A stretch of DNA of 64,000 bases from Pseudoalteromonas rubra (lineage in GTDB: Bacteria > Pseudomonadota > Gammaproteobacteria > Enterobacterales > Alteromonadaceae): the NCBI RefSeq assembly GCF_000238295.3, contig NZ_AHCD03000039.1, forward strand, positions 1 to 64,000, written 5' to 3'. The translations under genes were made by a program, and so were the position numbers. Below, one piece after another: positions 1 through 8,638 of this stretch (positions within the stretch are counted from its first letter, which is position 1; every line of letters starts with the position of its first letter). A model generated the notes under the pieces. That model ran no database searches. It was not told the DNA's origin and was given only the letters and a program-made list of their open reading frames with translations.

Positions 1-159
1 ACCACCGATCCGCAAACGAACATCAAAACAACGACGCGCTATCATCAGAGCTGGCCACTGACGGGTAAGCCTCAGTTCACCAAATCTTATGCTGGCGACA
101 ACCTGATCACGCATGCAACCTCGACCTGGAGACAGCATACCGACAAGCAGGGATCACTC
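1..159 (+). repeat. Direct repeat, copy 1 (partner 1304-1462)
   Basis: About 159 bp are nearly identical to 1304-1462, with four synonymous-looking differences. The repeat ends abruptly at 159/1462. It marks a duplication breakpoint between two RHS coding segments. Confidence 0.9.
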
Positions 160-216
160 CTTTTCTCCGGATCGGAACAACGAAGGGTGCTATTCATCTC
201 ATTCAATAGAGCGTAA
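1..216 (+). pseudogene. 3' stub of an upstream RHS/SpvB-type gene, out of frame at a junction
   Basis: The first 159 bases read in frame 1 as a segment of an RHS/SpvB-like protein (starting TTDPQTNIKTTTRY). They match bases 1304-1462 of the downstream RHS gene with only four differences that I can see, all at third codon positions. After base 159 the similarity stops, and frame 1 runs to a TAA at 214-216. The following RHS sequence continues in frame 2, so the upstream copy ends out of frame. The 5' part lies outside the window. This looks like the junction of an unequal tandem duplication of an RHS gene. A single-base sequencing error near the T run at 161-164 could instead hide an in-frame fusion. 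Confidence 0.6.
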
Positions 217-3200
217 ATTCACCAAAAGTGCGGATATTAACGCAGATGGTGTGTCCGACTTCATTGTCAGACTGAAAACCAGTTATGGCCCAATGTATGG
301 TCAGGCTGGGTGTCCGGGTTCTCGTACGGCATATAAATATAAGCTGCTGCTGAGTAAAGGCACTGATGAATATAGTAAGTTCGACTATGACTTCAGTGAT
401 GTGGAAGACATTCGGTTTGCAGACTTAAATGGTGATGGCCTGTCTGATCTGGTGTTTGCTAAAGACAGTGGCTGGCAATATCGCCTGGGCACAGGCAATG
501 CAGCCGCGCCGTTACAGTCGGCAAAAAGCTTGTCGATCCTCTCTGCAAAAATGGGCACTGAGAGTTACCGTGGGAATGTTCACTTTGCGGATGTAAACCA
601 GGATAACATTGCTGATATCATCGCACTTAACCATACCCGCGTTGTACTGCGGGAGGGATATTGCCGCTGGGTAGGGGATGGCCAGCCCCATGGTATTGAA
701 CCTGAAGTGCCTGCGTTAGCAGAGGAAGTGACAACCACGTCATGGCGCAATTGTGGTACGGGCTATATCTGGGTCGATACAACCTATACCGATGGGATGC
801 AGGCCACTGTCTGGACAGGGAAAACAACCAGCGCCACGAGTATTGGCTACACGGAAATCAAACTGGGCAGTGGTTTAAGAGGGACAGCCCACACGCTTAA
901 AATTGGTGACATAGATGGTGACGGCCTGGTTGATGTGTTGCGCAGCAGTACGGCTGCCACGTCCAATGCGACCTTTGCGCACTATCGTAATACGATGCTG
1001 AGCGCCAGTGTAGCCTCACATAAGCTGACCAAGGTCACCACAGGTTTCGGTGTTGAAACCGACATTAACTATAAGAAGATATCAGACAGCGCGGTGTACA
1101 CCCATTTACCGGCGTTTAATACCTTAGGTAAGGTGAATGCGAACTTCTTCTCACCAAAATTTGGTATGTGGCTGGTGAGCAGTGTCTATTCAGATTCTAA
1201 TGGCAGTGGTTCATCGGCCCAGCAAGTGGGTGTTAAATACAAATACTCCGGGTTTAAGATTGATAAACTGGGTCGCGGGCCACAGGGCTTCTATGAAATA
1301 GAAACCACCGATCCGCAAACGAACATCAAAACAACGACGCGCTATCATCAGAGCTGGCCACTGACGGGCAAACCTCAGTTCACCAAATCTTATGCCGGCG
1401 ACAATCTGATCACGCATGCAACCTCGACCTGGAGACAGCATACCGACAAGCAGGGATCACTCTTTGTTTATCTTCGTCACAGTGATGAAAAAGGCTGGCA
1501 GATAGGTACTGATGGCGTCCGCCGCCCCATCAAACGCATTATGGTGACCAACAGTTATGACTCAGGACTGACTGACAAATGGGGTAACCTGACGAGCAAT
1601 ACTACGGCGACTTATATGCCAACGGGCAGTGGCCAGGATAGCTGGACTGTGGCGCACATCACCAGTTCAACCAACGCCTATTACACGGGGGCGGACTATC
1701 TGAGATATGGGCGTTTAAAATCAAGCTCGGTGAGACAGCTGCAATACGCTAAGCAGGGGCTGGCTTATTCTCATTTGACCCGTAAAACGGAGTTTACTTA
1801 CTACGATAACTTGATGCTGAAAAGCGAAACCGTTGCGCCTGAATGCTCGGGCAGCGGCACGAGTCGAAATAATGCGAACCACTGTGATGCCAGTAACAAG
1901 TACACCAAAACAAAGCATTACGATGCGTTTGGTAATGTGAAGCAAATTGATGTAACCGCAGGCTCAGAGACTCGCTCCAGTTATACCCAGTATGACAGCA
2001 CGGGCGAGCTGGTTGTCAGAAAGACGAATGCGCTGAATCAGGCTGTTACATTTTTATATAATGGTGTCAGTAACCCGGATGGACGCATTGAGTCTGTCAC
2101 AGAAACCAGCCCCAATGGCGTGTCAATAACGAAACTTCTGAACCAGTGGGGAGAAGCGGTAGAGACCCGTTTTGCGGACGGGACTTATCAGAAGCGTGAA
2201 ACCTTATCCTGTGGCAGCAGCTCGCTGTGTTCATCGGTGAGCGGACGCTACTATACTAAATCCACTCAATCTGGCATGGCTGCGCAGTATGAGGTGTTTG
2301 ATATATATGGCCGTAATGTGCGCAATACCAAAGCACTGGTTGATGGCAGTGTGGCGTATGAGGATATCACCTACGACCGACACAACAACCCGGTCACCAA
2401 GACACTGCCCTATAAATTGGGAGAGACTAAGTACACGACGCGCTTCGACTTTGATGGTTACAACCGGTTAGAAAAGACGACGCTACCCAGTGGTAAAGCG
2501 ACAAGCATTCAGTATCTGGGCCATTTAACCCGGACCACGGATGTGGGTGGCAGTAATGATAATTATAGTGCCAGCAGCTACAAACGCGATGAAATGCAGG
2601 ATGTGCAGGGTCGTACATTGTATAAGACAGATCCTTATACAGGCTCTAATCCGGATATTGTGAACCGTGTTAAGTTTGGCTACAACGCGTTTGGCAACGT
2701 AGTGAGCACGACCAATGCGGTTTATAATAGCAGCTCAGGGCAGTTTAAAAACACCGCAATCACAACGCACTACGACCGTTATGGCAGAAAAATCAAGGTA
2801 GAAGATCCCAGCCGGGGAACCTGGCAGCTGTATTACAACGGCTTCGGAGAGGTTGTTAAAGAGGTGAACGGTCGCTCTGAAACAAAAGAAACCTTCTATA
2901 ATAAGCTGGGTCAGGTATCGCGTACTGTTCAGCTGGATAAAACCGTGTCTGGCCGTTCCCTGATCAGCTGTAATGTCTATGGCAACAGCAAATCTGCGCA
3001 TAACATTGGTAAACTGACCGACTCTTATCAGTTCCGTGTGACGGGCTCAGCGGCAAGCTGCGAAAACCTAATTGCCAACAACACGGCGAGTATCAGTAAG
3101 CATTACACCTTTGATGACTTAGGTCGCCCTGAAAGCAGTGTGACTAAAAATGCCGGTGGTGAGTTTAAATCTGTGTCCAGTTATAACAGCCTGGGTCAGA

Positions 3201-5488
3201 TTAGCCAGATGGCATTGCCAAACGGCATGTTTGTGAAGTCGTATTACACAAATGGTAAGCTGCGCAGTAACTATGATGCCGCCACGAATAAGTTGTTGAG
3301 CAAAATTGAGCGTGTTGATGCACAAGGCCGGGTGACACAGCAGACGTTTGCCGGTGGGGTATCCCGGACCCAGTCGTTTGAAAAAGACAGTGCCTTCATT
3401 GACTCAATTTCTATTTCTAATGCGACGCAGACGCTGTATACGGTGAATTATAAGCATGATATCCGTGGCACCACGCGTCATCGTATCAGTCAGTATTATG
3501 AGCCGGGCGTCGGCAATGACTCGTTTAAATTCACCGAGTCATTTGGCTATGAAAATAACGGTCTGCAGCGTCTCGAAACCCGCACGGTAAGCCATGCCAG
3601 CACCCGTTATGGTGTTTCATTGCGCCTGGCCAATCAAACCTACAGCTATGATGCATATGGCAATATCAAAACCAACACCAATGTAGGGACTTACCACTAT
3701 ACGAATGCCAGCAACCCATATCAGCTGATGTCAGTTTCGGGGGCAAGTGGTAAGCGCAGCTATAGCATGTCTTATGATAGTCATGGCAATATTGTTAATG
3801 ATGGTCAGCGTCGTTTTTACTACACCCAGTTTGATAAGCCTTATAAAATCACCAAGGACAATAATACCTATACTGAATTCCGGTATGACGAAGCAGGTAA
3901 CCGCTATTACCGTAAAGACGTACAGCTGGTGAATGGCAGTTCACAAACGAAACAGGTGTACTACGTTGGTAAGGTGTATGAGCTGATCAAGCAGTCAGGG
4001 GGTAAAAACAGCAGTGGCAGTGCTTTGCCATCGCAAATTGAACATCGCTGGTATGCAGGTGGTGTGGTTATCAGCCAGGTTGAGGGTCAGGCACAAAAAA
4101 CTCAGGTTGCGCACAGCGATATGCTGGGCTCAACGGTGCTGGTGACCAATGACAGCGGCAGTGCGATTGCACAGTACATTTACGACCCTTGGGGTAAACA
4201 GCAGCGGGTGTACGCGGCTTCTGAAATGGGCAGCAGCCTGTTACCACTGACACAGATGCGGGCCTTTACCGGGCACGAGCAGGTAGATCAGCTCGAGGTC
4301 ATACATATGAACGGGCGTATCTATGATGCCAATCTGGGTCGATTCTTACAGGCGGATCCGTTTGTTCAGTTCCCGGATTTAACACAAAGCCACAACCGTT
4401 ACAGTTATGTGTTGAATAACCCACTGACTTACAACGACCCAAGTGGTTACTTCCTGAAGAAGTTAATGAAGATCACGGGGCTGAGCTCACTGCTCAAGGC
4501 CATTGCGAAGATCCCCATTCTGGATGCGGCGGTCAGTATTGCGTTGGGGATATATGCGCCCTGGGCATTGCCGTTATATCAGGGGCTGAAAACCTATGCG
4601 GTAACGGGGAGTTTCGGTGCAGCACTCAAGGCCTATGTGATCTCCAGCGTGACCATTGGTGTTTCTGAAGTGATTGGAGGCGCGTTACCTTTTGAAGCGG
4701 GAGGCTTAACTGCGGTCGCGAATGTTGCTTCTCATGCGATGGTTGGGGGGATCACCTCCGTTCTGCAAGGGGGTAAATTTGGTCACGGTTTTGTCAGCTC
4801 TATGGTGACGGCGAGTATGAAAGGGTTTATGAACCCTAAGACCACAAACTTTGGTAATGCCTATACTCGGACTATCATTGCGGGTCTTGTAGGGGGCACG
4901 GTCTCTGAACTCACCGGAGGTAAGTTCGCGAATGGTGCGGTCACTTCAGCCATGCAGTGGTGGTATAATGCTGAGGGAGGCGGTAAACATGAGGCACAAA
5001 GAAAGGCTGCTGAAGAAAAGCGCAAGTTACATATGAGTAAAGTAAAGAAGGTTGGTGTTCAACTCAGTGTACCAAGCACGCTCGTTGAGCTGGTTGGAGG
5101 CGACTCCAATGGGCATGGAATAAGCCTTGAAGTGGGAGTCGTTTTTGGAGAATCCTGGGAGGAGTTTGCTGGCTTGTATTTTACTTCTGGCGCTGAAGAA
5201 GGGCTTTCAGGCAACTTGGGCCCCAAACCATTTGGCAAATTAAGTCGGTTAGGTGCGGCAATAACCCTTGGCGAAAGTGCGGGTACTTTCATCGATTTTG
5301 CCGGCGGTGCTACTAATGTGGCCGTGGGGGCAGGATTTAATTTTGAAGGTTCACTCAGCCATGCTGGTATGCCAGGCTACTCTATTTCATTAGGTCCTAT
5401 GGTGGGAGCGAGCGTTTCAAGAACAAATACTCATGTTTTATCGTTTTCCGGTTTAATAAGCGATAGCAGTTGTGGAGTTGCGTGTTGA
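113..5488 (+). CDS. RHS-repeat/VCBS polymorphic toxin, 5' end rearranged
   Basis: Large RHS protein, presumably surface-exposed or secreted. About the first 280 residues carry FG-GAP/VCBS-like calcium-binding loops (ADINADGVSD, DLNGDGLSD, DIDGDGLVD). A TcdB/SpvB-like middle follows, then many YD/RHS repeats. The core ends near residues 1406-1446 with the RHS signature (GRFLQADP, then NDPSGYF). Residues 1447-1640 are a glycine-rich hydrophobic pretoxin segment of the kind seen in marine RHS proteins. Residues 1640-1791 are a glycine-rich, probably beta-rich tip that I do not recognise. The ATG at 113 lies inside the duplicated segment in another frame, so residues 1-16 are not genuine RHS sequence and the signal peptide and first VCBS repeats are missing. 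The gene may be a truncated pseudogene or a silent tip cassette. The next gene overlaps its stop codon. Confidence 0.8.
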   Translation: MQPRPGDSIPTSRDHSFSPDRNNEGCYSSHSIERKFTKSADINADGVSDFIVRLKTSYGPMYGQAGCPGSRTAYKYKLLLSKGTDEYSKFDYDFSDVEDIRFADLNGDGLSDLVFAKDSGWQYRLGTGNAAAPLQSAKSLSILSAKMGTESYRGNVHFADVNQDNIADIIALNHTRVVLREGYCRWVGDGQPHGIEPEVPALAEEVTTTSWRNCGTGYIWVDTTYTDGMQATVWTGKTTSATSIGYTEIKLGSGLRGTAHTLKIGDIDGDGLVDVLRSSTAATSNATFAHYRNTMLSASVASHKLTKVTTGFGVETDINYKKISDSAVYTHLPAFNTLGKVNANFFSPKFGMWLVSSVYSDSNGSGSSAQQVGVKYKYSGFKIDKLGRGPQGFYEIETTDPQTNIKTTTRYHQSWPLTGKPQFTKSYAGDNLITHATSTWRQHTDKQGSLFVYLRHSDEKGWQIGTDGVRRPIKRIMVTNSYDSGLTDKWGNLTSNTTATYMPTGSGQDSWTVAHITSSTNAYYTGADYLRYGRLKSSSVRQLQYAKQGLAYSHLTRKTEFTYYDNLMLKSETVAPECSGSGTSRNNANHCDASNKYTKTKHYDAFGNVKQIDVTAGSETRSSYTQYDSTGELVVRKTNALNQAVTFLYNGVSNPDGRIESVTETSPNGVSITKLLNQWGEAVETRFADGTYQKRETLSCGSSSLCSSVSGRYYTKSTQSGMAAQYEVFDIYGRNVRNTKALVDGSVAYEDITYDRHNNPVTKTLPYKLGETKYTTRFDFDGYNRLEKTTLPSGKATSIQYLGHLTRTTDVGGSNDNYSASSYKRDEMQDVQGRTLYKTDPYTGSNPDIVNRVKFGYNAFGNVVSTTNAVYNSSSGQFKNTAITTHYDRYGRKIKVEDPSRGTWQLYYNGFGEVVKEVNGRSETKETFYNKLGQVSRTVQLDKTVSGRSLISCNVYGNSKSAHNIGKLTDSYQFRVTGSAASCENLIANNTASISKHYTFDDLGRPESSVTKNAGGEFKSVSSYNSLGQISQMALPNGMFVKSYYTNGKLRSNYDAATNKLLSKIERVDAQGRVTQQTFAGGVSRTQSFEKDSAFIDSISISNATQTLYTVNYKHDIRGTTRHRISQYYEPGVGNDSFKFTESFGYENNGLQRLETRTVSHASTRYGVSLRLANQTYSYDAYGNIKTNTNVGTYHYTNASNPYQLMSVSGASGKRSYSMSYDSHGNIVNDGQRRFYYTQFDKPYKITKDNNTYTEFRYDEAGNRYYRKDVQLVNGSSQTKQVYYVGKVYELIKQSGGKNSSGSALPSQIEHRWYAGGVVISQVEGQAQKTQVAHSDMLGSTVLVTNDSGSAIAQYIYDPWGKQQRVYAASEMGSSLLPLTQMRAFTGHEQVDQLEVIHMNGRIYDANLGRFLQADPFVQFPDLTQSHNRYSYVLNNPLTYNDPSGYFLKKLMKITGLSSLLKAIAKIPILDAAVSIALGIYAPWALPLYQGLKTYAVTGSFGAALKAYVISSVTIGVSEVIGGALPFEAGGLTAVANVASHAMVGGITSVLQGGKFGHGFVSSMVTASMKGFMNPKTTNFGNAYTRTIIAGLVGGTVSELTGGKFANGAVTSAMQWWYNAEGGGKHEAQRKAAEEKRKLHMSKVKKVGVQLSVPSTLVELVGGDSNGHGISLEVGVVFGESWEEFAGLYFTSGAEEGLSGNLGPKPFGKLSRLGAAITLGESAGTFIDFAGGATNVAVGAGFNFEGSLSHAGMPGYSISLGPMVGASVSRTNTHVLSFSGLISDSSCGVAC
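1304..1462 (+). repeat. Direct repeat, copy 2 (partner 1-159)
   Basis: In-frame part of the RHS gene matching the start of the window. The four substitutions leave the protein unchanged, which suggests that both copies were under coding selection after they diverged. Confidence 0.88.
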
Positions 5489-5754
5489 TTAAGATTTTAG
5501 TTTTTATCACTTTATTTATTGCCGTAATTTTTGCGATTAGAGAGTTTGCAACCTTTATCGGGTACGTGATCTATCGCAAAGAGGGCTGGTTAAAGAAGCT
5601 ATTTACGAGTGTTTTATTGATAATTGGCTTATTTGTTTCAGTAAATTATGTCATTAATAATCCTGACACTTTTGACTTTAAAGTGATTGATGTACATGAA
5701 GAAAGAGAGAAGAGAGCCAAGGGGGAAGACTACGTCGGCAACCCTGATCGATAG
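5485..5754 (+). CDS. Small membrane protein, candidate immunity partner of the RHS tip
   Basis: An 89-residue protein with two predicted membrane helices (about residues 3-22 and 38-58) and a charged C-terminal tail (HEEREKRAKGED). The preferred start is TTG 5485, which overlaps the RHS stop codon as TTGA. A GGAG at 5474-5477 lies 7 bases upstream, so translation is probably coupled to the toxin. GTG 5482 or TTG 5470 are alternatives. The position directly after an RHS toxin tip is where immunity genes sit, and a membrane location would suit a tip acting at the inner membrane. The immunity role is inferred from position only; I do not recognise the family. Confidence 0.65.
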   Translation: MIKILVFITLFIAVIFAIREFATFIGYVIYRKEGWLKKLFTSVLLIIGLFVSVNYVINNPDTFDFKVIDVHEEREKRAKGEDYVGNPDR

Positions 5755-6335
5755 GAAGTCACATCCAGGAAATTAATTAAGAGGATGCAGGTATACTCGG
5801 GCCATATTGATTGCGCTTGTAAGCGCAGTTAGGCTCGAGTTTACTTGTGTAGGAACGTCCTCTAAATATTAATATGGAAATTATAAGTAACTTGATATTG
5901 AAAGACTTTTCATTTCGGTAAGCGGTGCAAGGATGTGTGAGTGTTATGTTGCTAATCCGCATGAATAGACTTTGGACAGGCCTTTCAGCATCATAATTAA
6001 TTTGGTCAGGCTAAGTTTGTAAAAGCACTCACTACAGGGCCTTTGCAAATAAGGTATCTCACCTCCTTCCTTTATTAAATTAACTAAAGATAGATCGCGA
6101 ACGGGCTCTGAGGGGCATGCTTCACTAATGTGATAGAAACCCCATGGAGTCCTGTTTCTGCTGTTGAAGAACACAATAGCTTTTGTGGGCAGAAAAACAG
6201 CATACTTGACGTGTAGCATGAAAGTTGTAATGCCCCAAAATTCAAGAATAAGTTGAATGCTTTTATGTACATTATACGTGGCATTGAGATGTTTCATATT
6301 AGAGAGGTATCACCACAGTGTGCGGAAATGGTGTA
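5755..6335. other. AT-rich intergenic region without a convincing gene
   Basis: About 580 bases of AT-rich sequence. A leftward 117-codon frame (5944-6297) is open, but it has no ribosome binding site and no family I recognise. The region may hold remnants of older RHS tips or immunity genes. I see no strong terminator after 5754. Confidence 0.4.
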
Positions 6336-6905
6336 ATGCCGGTAAGAGGATTGGTTTTTCTGGTGGGCATGGCTGTGTCTCAGAGCTTTGCTTGTCAGGA
6401 AAAACTAAATAAATTGGAATATATTCGCTTTCATTATGTGAGCGAGCAGGTATTTCCCTATCAGCAACTTGGGATTGAGACTGTCAGAGCCAGGCTGTTT
6501 GGGAAAGAAGTCTTAATGGCGAAGGCAGACTTACAGGAATCAGAAGAGATCTCGGTTGCTGAGGAGGTCTACAAATCCAATATTTATGCACACCCGAAGT
6601 ATGAGCTGAGTTATTCAGTGAGTCCGGCCCCTTTTTCCAGTAAGGGGAAGGGGAGTTTCAATGTTTTGCTTACAAGCATATCGGAAATTTACAAGCTGCC
6701 TTTGTGCAGTGACGAATTGAGCGATAAGTTAACGGAGATTGTTGCCTTAGTTGACTCACCTGAGCCGCCGAAGATGCTGCATGTGTATATAGATAAGCAT
6801 AACAAACATATTCTGGCGATGAATAAACAGTCATGGCGGAGTATCTATCCATCTGTTGATCAAGAGCGACTGATTATTGGAATGGGCATTTCGCTTGAGC
6901 ATTAG
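6336..6905 (+). CDS. Secreted protein of unknown function
   Basis: A 189-residue protein with a clear N-terminal signal peptide (MPVRGLVFLVGMAVSQSFA, cleaved before CQEK). The chosen start is ATG 6336, preceded by GGAAA; GTG 6318 with AGAGAGG upstream is the alternative and would add six residues. Only two cysteines remain after cleavage. The mature part begins KLNKLEYIRFHYVSEQVFPYQ and looks mixed alpha/beta, resembling small periplasmic proteins of marine gammaproteobacteria, but I cannot name a family. It stands alone, followed by a strong terminator. Confidence 0.7.
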   Translation: MPVRGLVFLVGMAVSQSFACQEKLNKLEYIRFHYVSEQVFPYQQLGIETVRARLFGKEVLMAKADLQESEEISVAEEVYKSNIYAHPKYELSYSVSPAPFSSKGKGSFNVLLTSISEIYKLPLCSDELSDKLTEIVALVDSPEPPKMLHVYIDKHNKHILAMNKQSWRSIYPSVDQERLIIGMGISLEH

Positions 6906-6954
6906 GTACGCGAGTACAGATACTGACCGCTGATTGAGTACACTTAGCAAAACT

Positions 6955-6986
6955 AAAAATGCCTCTGTTAACAGGGGCATTTTTTA
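6955..6986. terminator. Bidirectional Rho-independent terminator
   Basis: A nine-pair stem (ATGCCTCTG/CAGGGGCAT, one G-T pair) around a TTAA loop, flanked by an A run on the left and a T run on the right. It lies between the secreted-protein gene and the leftward acetyltransferase gene and can serve both. Confidence 0.85.
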
Positions 6987-7099
6987 TTGGAATCTCGAAA
7001 GGTGCTCACTTTGCCTGAGCGCATACGGTGATGCTTTCTGAGCGCCTGATAACCATTACCAGGTTAGGCAAAACACTTAAGTCTCTAAACTCTATCGCA

Positions 7100-7618
7100 T
7101 TAACACAGTTGCTTGTAATAGTAACTTGTAGCGAATCTGTCACCTTGCTGGTTGTTAACGTAAAACGGGATTTCTCCGGCTTTGTTGAATCCAACTGCCT
7201 GGTAAAACAGTTCTGATTTATCACCACTTTGCGTATCCAGTACTAACAATGAAATGCCGGCCTGGCTGGCATAGGTTTCAAGACGTTGCATCAATGCCTG
7301 CGCTATGCCCTGACGTTGATAAGCCGGGTGCACCAGTAATTTTTCTACTTCACCCCGGTGTCGGCCATTTTGTTTCTGACAAGGCACCAGTTGCACAGAA
7401 GCAACCAGCTGTTCATCTATATAAGCGCCCAGTAACACGCGTGTGTTGGCGAACAGCTCAGTGTTCACCTGGGCCCAGTAGTTGGCCATCTGCGGATCTG
7501 AGATTGGGTGGTAGAACCCAAGCGATGCGCCCTCGGTGACACAGGCCTGTAGCTGACATGCAAGCGCCTGTTGCAGCTTGGGGGTGATCTCGGCGAGCGG
7601 CTCAATTAGGAGTGGCAT
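7100..7618 (-). CDS. GNAT-family N-acetyltransferase
   Basis: A 172-residue acetyltransferase of the GNAT superfamily. The acetyl-CoA binding motif A is visible (EKLLVHPAYQRQGIAQALM), followed by a beta strand and the segment SELFYQAVGF typical of the fold's end. The substrate cannot be told. ATG 7618 is preferred because AGGAAA lies 6 bases upstream; a GTG six bases further upstream would leave no spacing. It overlaps the 3' end of the HTH gene by 17 bases, so the two are probably translated from one message. Horizontal loss or gain is possible, but composition looks like the surroundings. Confidence 0.85.
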   Translation of the reverse strand: MPLLIEPLAEITPKLQQALACQLQACVTEGASLGFYHPISDPQMANYWAQVNTELFANTRVLLGAYIDEQLVASVQLVPCQKQNGRHRGEVEKLLVHPAYQRQGIAQALMQRLETYASQAGISLLVLDTQSGDKSELFYQAVGFNKAGEIPFYVNNQQGDRFATSYYYKQLC

Positions 7619-7862
7619 AGTCACTTTCCTTTATAGTGGCTAATTCTTCTCGGATCTGGCGTAGCTGATATTCGAGTTGCTGCTTTTGTTGTAAAAGCTG
7701 CGAATAGCGCGATTGTGGTTGTTTATATCGCAGCGCGGCATAGAGCGTGCGCTGAGATAAGTCATACTGACTGGCCGCTTCGTGAATGGTTAGTTGCTGA
7801 CTCTTTACCATATGGACCGCACACAGCACGCTAGGGTGAGTTAGGGAGAGCTTGGCGGCCAT
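7602..7862 (-). CDS. Small helix-turn-helix protein with C-terminal coiled coil
   Basis: An 86-residue protein. Residues 1-48 contain a homeodomain-like helix-turn-helix (HEAASQYDLSQRTLYAALRY). Residues 50-78 are Gln/Glu/Leu-rich and probably a coiled coil (LLQQKQQLEYQLRQIREELA). It could be an autoregulator of the two-gene unit with the acetyltransferase. It resembles short HTH proteins related to transposase OrfA subunits or PapB-type regulators, but no transposase partner is present. The ATG at 7862 opens directly after an AT-rich upstream region. Confidence 0.65.
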   Translation of the reverse strand: MAAKLSLTHPSVLCAVHMVKSQQLTIHEAASQYDLSQRTLYAALRYKQPQSRYSQLLQQKQQLEYQLRQIREELATIKESDYATPN

Positions 7863-8270
7863 GTTAACACTCCTTTGTGTGATTGAACTGACAATCTCTG
7901 GGTGGCCATACGCTACAGTCTATATGCCATATCAGGGTAAGCGTTTCTAACCAGCTGTTCATTATATATGCTCCTATTTCACCTGTACGCTTAGTGATAA
8001 GAAAGATATATGCCAAGATTTAAATGCATTTAAAATCATAGATTTGAATCTTTACCTGGATGAGGAAAGGCAAGCATTGCACCGAAAAGATGCAATAAAA
8101 ATGCCCTAATGGCGCAATCTTTATTGAACACAATGACCCTACGATTACCTTAGAATCAAATATGATACGAGCTTATTTTGCCCAGTATCATTGCTACTGG
8201 ATCATTGTTTTTATAGAAGGTGTGATAACATCAGTTTCGAGGATTTAATTTAAAAAATAGGATAAGGAAA
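7863..8270. other. Divergent intergenic region, no gene seen
   Basis: About 400 bases, AT-rich, between a leftward and a rightward gene, so it must hold two promoters. An extended -10-like element (TGTGATAAC, about 8219-8227) lies some 45 bases before the rightward gene. I see no convincing coding frame or strong hairpin. Confidence 0.4.
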
Positions 8271-8615
8271 ATGAAGAAAATAATAGCAACACTTGCGTTA
8301 TCACTGGCAAGCTTGTCCGCTCAGGCTTACTATTGTAATGGAAAAGTTGAAGCGGTAGATCTTACACCCGGTGGAACTGTCTTGCTGACCGTGACCAACC
8401 TAGGTGAAGCCAATACGGTTTGCAATTTGACGGCAAAATCGGGCAATTTCACGCCTGAAGCCTGTCATGCGATTTTTAGTCAAATGCTGGCAGCAAGCAT
8501 GGCCGATAAGAGCGTGACTCTGTGGTTCAAAAATGGCGATTATAACCAATGTACCAAAACAAACTGGGGTAATTTCCAGAGACATGGCTTATATCACTTG
8601 AGAGTTAGAGGCTAA
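8271..8615 (+). CDS. Small secreted cysteine-containing protein
   Basis: A 114-residue protein with a textbook signal peptide (MKKIIATLALSLASLSAQA) followed by a mature domain of about 95 residues beginning YYCNGKVEAVDL. Four cysteines in the mature part could form two disulfides in the periplasm or outside the cell. The ATG at 8271 follows an AAGGAA-like site. It has its own upstream region and ends 24 bases before the convergent lnt gene. I recognise the general pattern as a common small exported protein of Vibrio and Pseudoalteromonas, but no function is known to me. Confidence 0.7.
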   Translation: MKKIIATLALSLASLSAQAYYCNGKVEAVDLTPGGTVLLTVTNLGEANTVCNLTAKSGNFTPEACHAIFSQMLAASMADKSVTLWFKNGDYNQCTKTNWGNFQRHGLYHLRVRG

Positions 8616-8638
8616 AGTAGGACAGAGCGCAACCAGGT

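Noticed and set aside
5944..6297. Leftward 117-codon frame after the RHS partner gene
   Set aside because: No ribosome binding site, no family resemblance and AT-rich sequence; kept only as a remark on the intergenic region.
7863..8270. Possible small RNA or riboswitch in the divergent gap
   Set aside because: No convincing hairpin plus T run and no recognised riboswitch core.
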